A stretch of DNA of 64,000 bases from Thuidium tamariscinum (GCA_947034885.2 OX344749.2:23451501-23515500); one strand, 5' to 3'. Counted from the stretch's first letter, positions 34,641 through 48,828 are shown. Translations and numbers: made by a program. Notes: a model not told the origin generated them from the letters alone.

Positions 34641-36244
34641 CTTCAGTTTCAAGAAAAGCATCGTCTTCAGTTTCAAGAAATTGCTTGGATCAAGTGCGAC
34701 TGTCTGACTAAGTTGTTTCAGAAGAACGCACGAAGTCTAACACGTATTACAGACGGAGTGAATTCCATTCTGCTCTACTTACACCATCAGCGCTTTCCGA
34801 GAAGATAGTGTGACTCACCACACAGAACCCTGACCTTTCGAAATATCAACCACAATTTCGCCGTTCAATTCAAACAAAGATGTGAATTCCGAAGTGTTAA
34901 CCCTAAGAGAGGCTCTGCGATTGACGCACGCAAGAAACACTACCGCTAATCACCGACCTCGTGTCTCCAGACTGTATCGAACTTTCAAGAGAGAACTTGT
35001 CAAGCGACCTTGGCTGCGATAAAATTGGAAAATGTTTCACTTTCAAGATTGTAACCCAAGCATCCTTTTGAAGCAGATTCAAACTACTGGACCCGTTAGT
35101 AATATGACTGTATCCCAAGCATTCAAATCTAAAAGGGCTTAGAATGTACCTGGCGTTTCACTGTCCGCATCGTATTGTTGTAAATTGGCAGTTTCCTCAC
35201 CACTCCTGGCTCTTGTTCTGGGTTGTTGTTGCATATACTCTGCAGATGAAATTGAGCACGAAGGCGAGGACTGGCGGGGGTTTCGATTCTGGGGTTCTGA
35301 TTTCGGGGTTCCGATTTAGCGCACAAACAGATTTTGCGTTTGGGCACATAGAATTAAGTACGTTTTCTATGGGAATGTTCCTGCCACCTCAGTTAGAGAG
35401 ATTCCAATCCTGGAAGAACAAAAAAAAAGGTTTGCACAATATCATTCCCTATGCAACCTCAACTAAACAGAACCGTAAACAACAGGTTCAAAGCAATTAA
35501 ACGCGACCTGTCACCTACTGTACATTCCGAATTCCTTTCTGCAACTGAAGTTTTCACGAACTTCAAGCGCTTTTCACCACAAGCATATTTCACGTAACAT
35601 CCTCAAAGTAAAACAGAACAAAAGGAAAAGGATAAAAGGTAGAGTCAGCACCGCCACGCAAAAGCTTACCGAAGCTCTTCCAGACCGCCAATTCGCAAAT
35701 CTCAACAAACCCACAAAATTCACGAAATCCAAAGGCAGAGCGAAATGATAATTGGCCATTACCACAACTCTCAAAGAAACGTATCCGATTATGAAAGGGC
35801 TGAGGACAGAAATTGCGTACCAAGAGTTTCAGGAAAGGTGCTAGTTGCTCCAATTTCCACTGTAGGAGCGCCATCAATTCTTCCCTTTCGTTTCAATCCC
35901 AGGTCAGTCGTACTGGCCCCTTTCGTGTGATGAAAGTGGACAGAACCATAAAATACAGAGACCAAGTGACAACACTCCATCACTCACTCAATAGTAAATC
36001 TTCCCCTCACCAAACCCTAATGAAATTTCCAGGCTCTGTTCATTGATTGCAAGGAAAACCCTTTTGCTGATGAATTGGGGGAGACCGATAATCGAAACAG
36101 CAGCATATACGATCCGAAGCTTCGATGAAACCAGCAGTGTACAAATCTGTCGTGAATTGCAAAGTATGTACTGTACAGTACACTGAAATTGATCTCTGAA
36201 GAATTGCACCTGAAATTTTTGAGGCGATATTTCACTAGTGCAAC
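34641..36244. other. No recognised feature
   Basis: Several overlapping frames up to 118 residues open on both strands without motifs. The DUF21 membrane exons expected 5' of the CBS fragment were not found. Confidence 0.35.
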
Positions 36245-36330
36245 CTGCCCCGGTATAGCTTGGAACTCAATTCTTTCAGCTGCTCTAAAGTGCCAGAATC
36301 ACGTGCGTAATAGTTCTCCTCATACACTAC
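36245..36330 (-). pseudogene. Unrecognised exon-like piece
   Basis: Bounded by a TTTCAG acceptor and a GTTGCA donor; translates VVYEENYYARDSGTLEQLKE and then LSSKLYRG. It looks like a genuine internal exon, family unknown. Confidence 0.35.
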
Positions 36331-36504
36331 CTGAAAGAATAGTATCATCCCACTAATTGTAAGCACACTCGAATCCCTGTACAGATCCTTGATTCTTGTA
36401 AACGGAAAAGGTCAGAGGAATTAGAGAAAAAAATGCACCCTTTTGGTCTTTAACTTCACAGGGTCTTGATACCGAAGCAACATTTTCCCTGACTAAGTAC
36501 TAAA

Positions 36505-36591
36505 CTAATTCGGAAGCCCCTCTGATTTGGATTGCTGCGCCAACTGACTTTCCTCCAGTTGCAGCTTTGCGATTACAGCCCTAATTTTCTC
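36505..36591 (-). pseudogene. Unrecognised terminal-exon-like piece
   Basis: After a TTGCAG acceptor the frame reads EKIRAVIAKLQLEESQLAQQ, then SKSEGLPN and a TAG stop. Helical, charged C-terminus of an unknown protein, on the same strand as the other fragments. Confidence 0.33.
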
Positions 36592-37900
36592 CTGCAATGC
36601 AAAGGACCACACGATTGAGCATCTGCAATTCACAGTACAGATGTCAAGCCCGGAAATAAGCCAGAACTTCCATTTGGAAGAGTGCAAGCCAACGGACGGA
36701 CACACATCCTGCAAAGCTAAATAATCTAAATTCGTCAAGCAAACTACTCTGAAAGACAAAGCGGATGGGAGATTCCTAAACACAGAAGTCTCCCTGCCTT
36801 GTGATAGTTTTCGAGTTCGTGCCGTAAAACCCAAGCAATCCGCCGCCCACGGTCCCGATCTTAATCCGGATGGCGCCCCAATTCATTTCGGAGACGCAGA
36901 CTTTCGAATGAATACTTCTAGAAAGCTCCCAACCATGAAACCCTCCGCTCACTACTGCCCAATCCCTGCTGCCAGAAAACCAATAGATCGTCACCCCCAA
37001 AATGCAATGGCATACGAATCCCTTGAAAATATTATTCCGGCTCGAACTGCAAGTTCACCGGTCCAATCTGTTTTCTTTCTAAAAACTACACAGCGCAACA
37101 CTTCGGCAAAGGAAAACCCCTGAAATCCCAGGAAATTCGACTGCAATTACTCAAGCTCCCTGCACACAAAACACCACACCATCACCTCAAGAACTACTCA
37201 TTCCACCAACTCGTTTGTCGCTCCCAGCCCAATCCATCAAGAATATACACCCCACGATAGCAATCACCCCGCCCAACTCCACTGCACCTTCAAATCCACT
37301 TCAAATCCTCCCTAACCGACCACACTCGTAGCCCCCCTCCAGCACAATGAGCTCACTAACTCCCACACCTCAAAATTCAGAAAACCTTATCTCAATTTAC
37401 ACACTTCGACGATTCAAATTCGTGCATCATCACCACCCATCCATCCATCCATCCGGAGAGATTAGAACCTGCCCAACCCAGCCTTCCACAGCCAAAGAAA
37501 ACCCCACCAGCGGCAGAATGACTTACGGCACACGCAAGCCAGCAGACAGTCGGGAATTACATTGCAATTGGGCGTCCCCTTCCAGCGGCTAAGTTCCAAC
37601 ACTGCGCGCGCCTCCCAGCAAAGCTGCGAGACATTACACAGGGTAATGGAGATGCTCTAAGTTAAGCTTAGTCGGGGGAGCCGACTGACTGACAACGAGG
37701 GGGAAGAGGGCGATGGCGAAGCTTGCAGAGGAAGTGAAAGTGGCGATGGTGCCGACCAAGACGAACTGAAGAAGATGAAGCTGCGATTTCGGTTTGCGGA
37801 AGGGGACGAGCCTTGTTGGGGGAAACTGGCTAGCCTTTGGACGGTCCTCCACTTTCATTACCCACTTGTTTAGATTACTTCCTCAGCTTTTCTTTGTTCA
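36592..37900. other. No recognised feature up to the composition boundary
   Basis: Moderately GC-rich sequence with CA-rich strings (for example CATCCATCCATCC near 37436) and short frames without motifs. Sequence character changes abruptly to AT-rich near 37900. Confidence 0.4.
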
Positions 37901-39692
37901 AATGTTAAAGCTAGGTAAGCTTAGGCTCACCCAAGTATGAGTTTATTAAAGTTTTGGCAAGCAAGGGGAAAAATCGAAATAAAAAAAAATTTATCATGGG
38001 AAGTTCAAAAGGATTTATATTAGTGTCATCTTTCATATAAGAGTTAGTTCATACTTCTTGTCAAAAAAAATTTAACATCCATCTATTAAGTTCCTTTTGT
38101 GGTTGATGCAAGTAACCTTTTGTGAAGTAAATTTTTTTGAAGTCATAGTATAGTGAAGCCTAGAGTGTTTTTGTCTTTTTGAATTGTAAATTTGAAGCTA
38201 AGAGATTGCACTTGGAACTCTCTACCTTTTCATGTGTCCCTTCATTCATGATGTGTTAAGTTGCAATTAGACCTCCATTTTAATGAAACCTTTATGATTC
38301 CAACACTAAAAATTTGAGAGACATCAACAGTTTCACAATCTCCAAATTCCAATATCTTCAATTAATGGAGACCAGTACAACGAATCTTGAGAATTTTTTT
38401 AAAACTTTTGCCAAATAGTTGCCTAAATGAGAATGGTTCAAATTTTGATCGTTATGTTGCATAGGAAATTGGATAATATTTTCAAGAATTTTGCATTGGT
38501 TTTGAACAGTTTTCTCACATATCTAGTTGTTTAAAATGAAAATATGATAATATCATTCATCTTTAATCAAGAAGTGCCTCTCTCAAGAAATCAAGAAATG
38601 TGTGGTGACATTAGTATATTTTCAAGTAGAAATCTTCCTTAATTTTAAGGAGAAATTTTGCTAACTATCAAACTAATGCATTTGCTAATTGTACTTGAAA
38701 TATCCAAATACTTGTTTTTTATTGCTATCAATGGTTCTACCATGATTAAAATTCCACTGGATTTTTATAGAAATGGCAAAATTGTTATGCCTTTAGTTAG
38801 TAAGAAGATATTACATTTTGAATGATTGCAAGAAACATTGGTTTTATTCTCCATCCCCTACCTCTAAAAAGTTTTTGGCCCTAATGCATATGTACTACCT
38901 CCTAAAGACTCACAATTTATAATTAAAGTATATATGATAATGTTTCATTTTTTAATATATTTTATACATATTCCAAAAATCATTTTCAACCTACAAGTAA
39001 TCGCCAATGAAAATTGTCTAAGGCTTCACTACTCTTTGTGCTATGAGTGATGCCCATTGAAGATTGAAGGTTTCAGTGGCTTCTTTCTAGCTCAAAAGAC
39101 CTTGGTGGTAGAAGTTTGAATCTTACCCATGTGGGAACTTGGAAAAAATTGTTGTTGAAATAAGTCACCTCTTACAAAGAACAAATATATAATGGAACAA
39201 CAAATACAATCAAAGTACAAAGTTCACGCTACAATGGTTATATAAATACATTTATTATGTATTGGTGAAGTAGCTTCCATTGGAAGCAATTATTATTTTT
39301 GAAGGTCAAATTTCACTCTATAGTATGTTTGATAATTTCTCCACAATTCTAAACAAAAATAATCAAAAGGTAATTATTACGAAAGGCATAATAAGATTAT
39401 ATCAATTTTCATTTTAATGACGGAATCTTAATGAAATCATTCTAAAAAATCATTCATTTTTTATTGTATTGGATGAATTGATGTTTGTTCAGAAACCTTT
39501 GATTCATGCTATATTAATCAACCCCATGATTCCAGCAATCCTAAATATCCCTATAGAAAACAATTGCTTTTAATTTTGTTATTTAAGTCAATGTCTAGGA
39601 GCAAAAGTTATGCTATACAAAGCTAAAAATAATTGAGATCAAGCAACAACAAATTTACAAAAATGTAGACTACATTTCTTTTATAATTTATT

Positions 39693-39752
39693 TCATATAA
39701 ATTATATTTTTTTCTTATAAATTATATTTAATTCTTATAAATTATATTTATT
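39693..39752. repeat. Three tandem 20-bp units
   Basis: Units of TC(A/T)TATAAATTATATT plus a variable tail begin at 39693, 39713 and 39733. Confidence 0.8.
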
Positions 39753-42700
39753 CATGTCATTCAAATTAGTATTTTCAAAGTTATGGAGCATTCGGTTTTG
39801 AAGGTAATCATAGCATCTTCTTGATAAAATGATGTATTAGACTCATTTTTTAACTCATTTTTTACAATTTTTAGGAAAATAAGTGTACATGAGCTTTAGT
39901 TTAGTTTAGTTTTTATTTTAAAAAATCATATTACTTGATTTAGTGTGTTTCAAATCTATTTTAAGAATATTATTGATTTCATGCAACCTTCAGTCTAGTA
40001 CCTAAATCTATACAACAATTTCCTGAAGAATAGAAACTAACCTTTTCTATTAGAATTGTTTTCTTAAATTCTCAATTCAATATTTCAACATGATTATTTC
40101 AAGACTTAAAATCTATGGCGCAAAAAACTTAAGTTAAAAGATTAAGTTTGGCAAGGTGCAAAAAACTTTTGTCTTCACTTTTAAATGCAAATATATTGCA
40201 ATCTTTTTGTTCAATTTCCTGAAATTTCTTCCATGTATTTTCAATTTTTTTAAAATAAAACAGGAAAAACAGAATATTTAGGATTTCTTTGCAATAAAAA
40301 TGAATTTTTCCAAGTGTTGTTGATGAAAAAATGGCCTTGGAAATTTAGAAGTAAAGGACATGGTTGAGTTTGTTTGGTTCTTTTTTCCTAAAATGGATTG
40401 TAGGTTGAAATTTTCTAATGTTAACCACATTTTTTTTAATAATTGTGACATTACATGATAATTTTTATCCCATAAAAATTTTAGCCATAAATTTTAAACC
40501 TTCACTTGGACATCATTGGTAATGTAGAGAGAAGTTGAGTTCTAGTTTATTATATTAAACTACCAAAATATAAATTAATTTTTAAAATGCATTGAAAGTG
40601 ATGGGACACACGAATTATTTGAATACACGAAACAAACTATGACACACAAATTAATTTGTAACTAAGAAGACATCATTAATTAATTCTCGAAGTTCAAATT
40701 TATTTATTAATTCATTTTATTAAAATAATTCAATTGTAGGTGAAAAAGTATTCAAATTATTTAATGTGATAGTCATGGTTGGACTTATGTACCTTCATTT
40801 CATGATAATAGTCATATAACACTGTCATTCTATCAACTCCGTCCTCATGTTGTGGCTTCACATTTCATTGCTTTAATTAGTAGATTGGCCTCAAAATTCC
40901 ATACTAGTATGTAAGTTGTAGCCTTATTTCATATTTTTATTTTTCATGGCTTCATTTAATTGCTTTAGTTGTATAACCTCATAATTTTGTGGCCGAATAG
41001 CATCTATTTGTCTCCTCACACCTAAAGCACCCTATATTCAACAATACAAAAAATATATTACCATATATCAGCTAAACAAGTTTTGACCTAAAATTTGTAT
41101 TTAGAATAACTATTATGGCTATTTTAGAGTTTATAAACAATAGGTAAATATTTTTCAAGTGTGGAATTGGAATTTGGGGTGGTCACTAAAGAATACTTGG
41201 AATCAAATAGATTTACTTTTTCAAAATAACTAAAATTCCATCCTACCCATACACTCAAGGAATTTTTCTTTGAAAACAACGAAAGTATCATGTGTTTTTT
41301 TCATGAAATATTATTCATTGACTAGAAAAGTTTATAAGAAATTATTTTAAGTCCCAATTAAGCAGTACAAGAGGAAAAGGGGGCTTACATGCAATATTAA
41401 GTTTTAAATTGTATAATGAAAGGTTAAGTATTCTAGAGAAAATCATTGAAAAAGCATGTGTCTAGGACTTATTTTAAAGCACTCTTGAATTCCTACATCA
41501 TCTCAATTCAATAAGTTTTGTATGTCTTTTCAACATTCTTAAGAAACAATATTAACTACAAAAATAAAATCTTCTTAGAGAGATATTCTACTTTGTAAAA
41601 AATTGTACAGTGGGGTACCAATCAAAATGTCGTTTTTGAATCCGCAGTGAGCAAAATTTCAGTATTGCCAACTTTGAAAGCCTCTCGGGAGCTCAAAAAT
41701 TGGTATTCTACCACGAAACTTTTACCATAGCATCATCTTTAAGTAAATTATATGTATGACAAATTTAAGGATTTCATGCCCTTCCAAAAGGTGAATCCAT
41801 TCATTAGAAAGTTTAATCTCCCAATAGTAGAAAAAACTTGCATCATGTTTTTTGGCTTGTTTGTTTTAGTTCATATATTGGAGAGTGGGTTGAATTCCAT
41901 TGGAAATATATATAATATAAAAGCTTATCCAAAAAATTTATATCATCTTTAAGAAGTTGCTAAAGATGCAAGGTGGTATTGAATGAAAGAGAAGACTGAA
42001 CAATTACTAACTTCTATAGAAAATCGAGAATTAATAATTCCAATGGAAGAATTTCAGAGTAAGCAATAGGTGTCTTCAATTCATTATATAAAGAAATTGC
42101 AAAATTGATTGTAGAAGACAAATTCCACAAGACAAATTCTCATATATTTTCCCTACTTGTATTGCCTACCAAATCAAGCACTTTATAACTTCATCTCATT
42201 TTTTAGAACTAAATACTTCCAATGTTTTTTTGGTAATGATGAATCTATAACAAAAATTTGATTAATAGATTTTTAGGATATATATTTATGGTGCCTAATT
42301 TGGCATTGGAAAAAAATTCTAGATTTTGCAATATTTCTTAGAAAAAACTAAAATAACATCTACACATAGATTAGGGTAATTAGCATTCATCATAAGATCT
42401 TCAAGCTCAAGTGGTAAATTCCTAATGTAGAAGAAAGTGGTGTGAGATTAAAAAATAGGGTCAATTTTATTCATTGGAGAAAAAATGTATATTTTTTGTA
42501 GGTGTACCATAGCATTGGTAATATATCTTGGTTACATATATGTATAAAATAGGGTAGTCAAAAAATTTCTACTTTTTTTGGAGCAGTAGGAAGAAAATAG
42601 GATGCCAAATTTTTAATTCACATGTATGTGTTCAGTAGCTTCAATTTCACGTTTACTAGATTTGGTGGTAACCAAGTTATAAGTTCAGTTAATTCATGGT

Positions 42701-45409
42701 CCAGATTTGAATTAGGCACCTTTAGAGATTGATAGAAAATGCGTTGGCATGATGGTGTGGCATTTTCAACTTCTATTAGGGTTTTGGGGGTTCCCAATGG
42801 ATTCTTTGGCACGCATTGCATGTGCTGGTTTTTGAAATTATAATGCAAAATGATGTTTGGTAGGTCCCGTCAAAGGCATGTCAGGCATTGGAATTCCTCT
42901 CCAATTTGTGCATAGGGTTGAGAATTTCTGTCAAATTTGTTCAGAAGTTTCTAGCTTTCCTGATTCATCATCTTAATTCAAGATTTTTTTAGTGGGTTTC
43001 ACCACTAGTGTCCCTATGAGCTTCGTGATTTAGGATGTACTTCAATTTGGCATTATGGAATTTGACAAAATTCCTACAACGATCTTGTGCTAATGCTTTG
43101 GGTAAGTTACATGGTCTCTGATACCAATCTTGATTTGCTTGAAGGGTGCGGAAAGGGGGGGTCTCATGTTTTAGAATGTTTTTCCAATTTGTACCTATTG
43201 TTTACAAATGAGGTCAAATATGTAGATGGGTTGTTAGCTCTACTAATTCATTGTGCTATGTGTGGCCATCTTTTTAAATTTAGGACTTCCAAAAAAGATG
43301 AAGAGGAATAAAGTTTTCACGTTGACACATGAAAGTGCACCTCCAAAGTGCATTTGCATGATGATATCCAAAGATATGGAAACTCTGGTTGCCTTGAAAG
43401 AATAGAAATCTATAATTGTTGCAATTTGTATTGGGAGAATACTACATATTTTGAGACTAGTAGTTTTGCATTCCACTTAGTGTACTTATACAAAGTAGCA
43501 CCTTAGTAGTGAGTAAATGGTACTAAAATAGTCCTTAATTTGCATTTGCCGATTTCCAGTTTTGAAATGCACCCGGACTAAAGATAATTGTGTTTGTAAA
43601 CTCTTTCATATTAAATTTCAAATTATTTCTATATATGTATTTCAGTGCACTCATCTTCTTCCAAAATCATACTACTTTGGATTGTATACTACACAATAGT
43701 TTTTGCATTTGTATTTGTTTGTTGTAGGATGGTGAGGTGCACTTTTCGTTTGGATTTTTGATATGGTCCACTACTACAACTAGTGCTCAGAAAGAACTAG
43801 ACATTTATAAGCTGGGTGATTGCAAGAAACACTTATCTAATTTTTTATCCCCTAGACCTCCAACATGTAGTTTTATGGGCATAACTTTTGCATGTTTTGT
43901 TTGTTTGGCTTGAAATTTGGAATGAAGGTGCATACAGAAGTTTTAGATGTTGAGTAATTTTTTCAAAATATTTCAAAATATTTTACTATTTATAACTTGT
44001 CTCCAATAGGGTGCCTATTTTATCCACTTTGGGGGGTTTAGTCATATTTTGGACCCAAAAATCCAAATTACAAGCCACAAATTGGACAAGTTGAAGTTCT
44101 ACTAACATTTAACATCTCCGGAACGTGCTAGATAGTTCTACTATTCTGCCTACTTTTCAACCAATGTCTTTATAGCCGATGTCTAAAACGTGGAATTTCT
44201 CTTTGAAAATGCCATTTTTGGAGTTTCAACCCAACTAATGAAATGAAGGTCATATACTATAGTTTCTAATCCAATAGTAATTCTTGAAAAATTTGTAATA
44301 TTGAATATTTTTTAGTGGTTTGAACTCTGGATGTATTTATAATGTCTATTATATATACATCATAGAAGGACACGGAAATTGAGTTTACATTATGATGTTT
44401 ATAACTTTGGTGTACACGCATGGTGAAATTTTCTAATTTTTGTAAAGAATTTTCTATTCAATGTGATTTTTTCTTCGTTCTGCCTTCAAAATAATCAAGA
44501 AAATCAATTCTGCTCGGAAAAATCTAAATTTTTTGTAAAATATAGAGGACATGTACATTTATTCCTGAAAAATAAATAGAAAATTGTTCGTGCATCTGTA
44601 CTTCAAAAATGGAAACAACTTGAGTAACGGGCATTGAGGCTTGTAACTACTGTAAGTTAGTGCTTGTAGGTCCGGAGTTTAAGGGTTAACCTTCAACATG
44701 CCCATGAATACTGGGCAATATTACAAAGGGCAATATTATCTTAATTCAAGCTCTGTCCATTTATTTTGACAGCTTGGACTGTTACGCTCTATAGCCCTCC
44801 TCATCCATTTCTTCCCAAATGTACATAATTGCTTGCGTCCTAGCCCTCAAGCTTGGTGATGAACTCTGAAAGACCGGACCCTAGAATAACACCAAAAATA
44901 AAACTAACAGCAAGTAGGAGCAGACCCTACATACAGTAGGCTACATTAGTGGCTACTGCTTACCACCATCTTAGTGAAGTTAGTAGTCACTGCAATTGAT
45001 CACTAAGACATTGGAAGTGCTTTATCCATTGACAGATGAACCTTGAAACACTGGACCTATAAGCATTGTTTTCAAGCCTATGTGCCCAATGTTTAGTTTG
45101 CTGCTATTTAGGGAAAAGATTTGTATGAAAATTTTAATATTTACTTTTTAGAGAAAAGGTTACATATATTTTTTACTTTCGCAAAAGTTTTAGATTTTTT
45201 TTTTGAGGAAAATTAATTTTTTTGAGAATATTTGAACAGAAAGTGAAGAAAAATCATACGAAGCAAAATTTAATAAACAAAATCTAAAAATTTCACCATG
45301 TGTGTACATTTTATTAGCAAACATATTGGGGTAAACTCCATTTTCCAGTCATCCTATAAGTGCAATCCAAATGACATTAAAAATACATCCAAAGTCAAAA
45401 CTGCAATAA

Positions 45410-45777
45410 AATATGAGTTAGGATTAATACATTGGAACCAAATGCTGAACAAAGTACACCTTTCACTTATGAGATAGAAATGATATAACATGAGTTCAGA
45501 CTAATGTATTGTAACTAACTGTTCAACAAAATACACCTTTCACTAAATATGAGATAAAGAAAAAACTAGCAAGAAGTAAAACTAAAAATGCAGAATGACA
45601 AGGGTTGCCTACTGTAAACTTTGTGAATATAAGGTGATGCCTTGGAAGCAATTGTTCAACTCACAAAAAAGGCAACGCCAGTAATTTAAGCCATATGAAA
45701 AAGAATGCATACATGGACTTTTGAATTAGGGCTAATACATCGGAATCAATTGTTCAACAATATTTACCTTCCAATCT
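45410..45777. repeat. Four diverged short direct repeats
   Basis: A motif of the form GAxTAxxxCTAATxxATxGxAAxxAAxTGxTxAACAAxxTxxACCTTxCA recurs at about 45410-45476, 45488-45560 and 45721-45777, with a weaker copy at about 45623-45664. Confidence 0.6.
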
Positions 45778-46094
45778 TTGGAGACAACAAGAATCCTTAA
45801 TAAGAATTGAAGAAATTACTAAAGAAAGACTATTCAAAAATTATATAACAATATAAAAATAATTGAAATGACAACCTAATGTCAGCTATAAAGTATAAGT
45901 ATAATTTTAAGAAAAATAAAATACATAAGACATGTTGAGAACAAAAAGTTACAAGTCCTATAAATATTAGGTAGTAAATAGGTACATATTATACACGCAT
46001 ACACATATAAAAGTTATTTATAGAACTTACATATAAAACATCCGATTCATAAAAAAAAGTATATATAAGTGTCAACAACATGTATTATTGAATA

Positions 46095-46535
46095 AATGAA
46101 GGTTCTATTTCAAATCCATTATACTTTGCTTCATAGTGGCCTGCCATTGATATAATCAAAGTATGTTGATTATTTATAAGTTCCATTTAGTGCATTGTAA
46201 TTTAAAAAATTTATTATGATCAAGAAGAAAGAAATCACAATTACATTTTGTATTAGTGTTTATAGAATTGAAAGTAGTACCACTACAAAGAACATGTATT
46301 CTTTGTACCTAATTGGCACAAATTCTTTTATTGGGATATTAAGTAAGTAAAAACAAATTTCAATATCCTAAAAGTATTTAGATAATAGCATACATATTCC
46401 ATAGAAGAGTTAATCTATGAAAAGTAAAAAAATATATAATGTTAAGGATACAGTGGGTTTTTTTAGTACAAGAAAAATTTATAGAAGCCTTGGATGAATT
46501 ACAGTTAATTACCTTTTTATATAACTTTTTTTTAA
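46095..46535 (+). repeat. Diverged direct repeat, copy A (about 0.43 kb)
   Basis: Shares with 48205-48630 an ordered series of blocks: AAAGGTTCTATTT-AAATCCATTATA near the start, ATAATCAAAGT, GTAGAATTGAAA-like strings, ACAAATTC-TTTA-TGGG, and AAAAGCCTTAGATGAATTA-AGT near the end. No coding potential. It could be a solo-type element copy or an LTR of a small decayed retroelement. Confidence 0.75.
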
Positions 46536-48204
46536 TGAAATAGTGTATCAACCATTAAAGTTTTCGAAAACCATGATATAGTTGATGTGTTTTTAGTATG
46601 ATCATGTATATGTAGACTTCAAAATTTCTCGAAAAAGAAATCACTATTGCAAGACCTTTTTTCCACTCATTTCTATGCACTAAAATATAATTTTTTTTTC
46701 CATGTAGATGATTTGTAGTCACCTTGAAATGGAGATTTAGATAACAACTTTCTTAAATGTTAGATGTCTTGAAGATTCAAAAAACGCACCATTTCAAGGA
46801 CAATGGAGTATTGATTTTCTTGATGTAAGCTTTTTTTTTCTTCTATAATCTTGCAGTTTTTGAGTTGCATTGAAAACAAAGTTTGTAGACATTACATGGA
46901 CTTTGCTTTGTACAAGATCATATGGTTTGTTTTGCCTACAAATGACTCACCAACCTTAAAGCTTCAACTTTTTGGAAATTATACAAGTGAGATGTAGAGC
47001 ACCTAGAAAATTCTTGAGAATTTTTAGCATTACTGAACTTTGTGATTTCAATTTAAAGATAATATAAATGAATGTCTTTTCTAAATTAGATAAGAATGAT
47101 GAAGAATTAAAATTAAAGTGAATGTAGTTTATGGTCCTTATAGTAGAAAGAATAGCATAAAATTTTAAATTATGAGAAACTTAAGATATTATAATAACAT
47201 ACTCTACATTGTAGACACTTTCAGTAACCATTGAAATCAATTATATAAAAAGGATGAAAATTGAAGTGAGCTATGATCCAATAGTACTCTACAGTGGACT
47301 ATAAGTATTTTATAAGAATTAGAGTGATTTTGAACAATATCACCAAAAGACCATGAGGTACATTTCAATGACATTATGCACTTCAAAAAATGTAATTGTA
47401 GAAGATGTGTGCTACTCAAGTGCAATTGAATATCTATTACAATTCTAAAATATAAATAAAGAAATTCATTAGTTCTAAAGATAATCGCAATTGGTTGGGA
47501 CTATTCAAATGAAGAATGAATTGCTTAAAAATAATTATTGTTCCTCTGTAGCGGATGCTTTTTTAGTTAAATATTGAAATGTGGTTTTCTTCTTCTTAAG
47601 AAATAAAAAAAATATGAACATTGCTTGATGTACATTCTTTTACTTTTTATTTTTTTCTTAAAAGGAATGCAATCTTACTATTCTAAATTGTAAAGTACAT
47701 GAATGCAAGTAGCTAAGCTATATACATTTTATTTTTTAATTTTTGGCACAAAGCTAAATACATTCTAAAGAGGAATTTGTGGATTGCAAAGTAAAAGGAC
47801 ATGGTACATTGATTATGTCCTTCGAATTAATTCTTCACACAATAAAAAAAACATAGTAAGTTACATTGATTATAATAAGGATACACAGAGCTTGAATATG
47901 AAGAAAAAAATCCAATTCAATCAAGCACAAGAACATAAGACAGTTTCAGATATTAAAAAAAAGGATAGAAAGAATTAGTAGTACATGGGAGTATGTAAAG
48001 CTTTTTCAAATATGTTTAGAATTTGTATATTTTATTCACAAATATTTGTATGTTTAGCAAATTTCATTTTGTGACATAGAATACAATATATGTATATTGC
48101 TTTAACCAACTAGTCCATTGTCTGAAGGTACATTTAGTCTTCAAGAAAGTAAAATAAACAAACAAAGTACAAGATTACCTTCACTTTTGTTTAAGAAATT
48201 CAAA

Positions 48205-48630
48205 GTAACTAAAGGTTCTATTTTAAATCCATTATAATGTTCTTCACAGGGGCTTAGCATTGATTGAATTTTTATAATCAAAGTCATTTCGATTATTTGT
48301 AACCTCTATTCATTGTATGTCAATTTCCAAAAAATATAATAACAACATAAAAAGAAATCAAAATTATAGTTCGTTTTAGTCTTTGTAGAATTGAAAAGAG
48401 CACAACTACACAACTAGTACAAATTCCTTTAATGGGGGGATTAGGTAAATACAACATGAATCTTTACATCCAAAATGTATATAGGTAAAAGTATACATCT
48501 TCTATAGAGAAGTTATTCTATGAATAGTACAAAAGTACATAAGAACGTAGATATGGTTAGTGTATTTTTTAATACAAAGAACATTTATAAAAGCCTTAGA
48601 TGAATTATAGTGAACAACACTTTTGAAAAA
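48205..48630 (+). repeat. Diverged direct repeat, copy B (about 0.43 kb)
   Basis: Second copy of the 46095-46535 repeat in the same orientation, about 2.1 kb downstream. The 1.7 kb between the copies shows no reverse transcriptase or other protein. Confidence 0.75.
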
Positions 48631-48783
48631 CTTTTATTTATAAGATCTTCAACTTCTATTTCATGTACATTTCTTGTAGGTAAGTATTTATCTTTCACTT
48701 GTGTATACACTTAATAATAGTATAACAAGCATTAATCTCACGGCAATAAAAATATCTTACACATTATAGCATTTATATACATT

Positions 48784-48784
<1 letters not shown>

Positions 48785-48828
<44 letters not shown>

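Larger units (their letters stand above)
37901..48784. other. AT-rich gene-empty block
   Basis: Almost 11 kb with no frame longer than about 80 residues, no recognisable domain and no RNA gene. It holds only the diverged repeats listed separately. It is probably old intergenic or decayed transposon sequence. Confidence 0.6.

Noticed and set aside
35129..35983. Several 60-118-residue frames on both strands
   Set aside because: They overlap each other in opposite frames, lack motifs and lack consistent splice sites.
26200..38000. Helitron ends bounding the gene-fragment mosaic
   Set aside because: The capture pattern suggests a Helitron or Pack-type element, but no 5' TC / 3' hairpin-CTRR pair or TIR/TSD could be established by eye, so no mobile element is annotated.
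45950..48700. LTR retrotransposon with reverse transcriptase between the direct repeats
   Set aside because: No reverse transcriptase, integrase or gag-like frame is present in the 1.7 kb between the copies, so only the repeats are reported.
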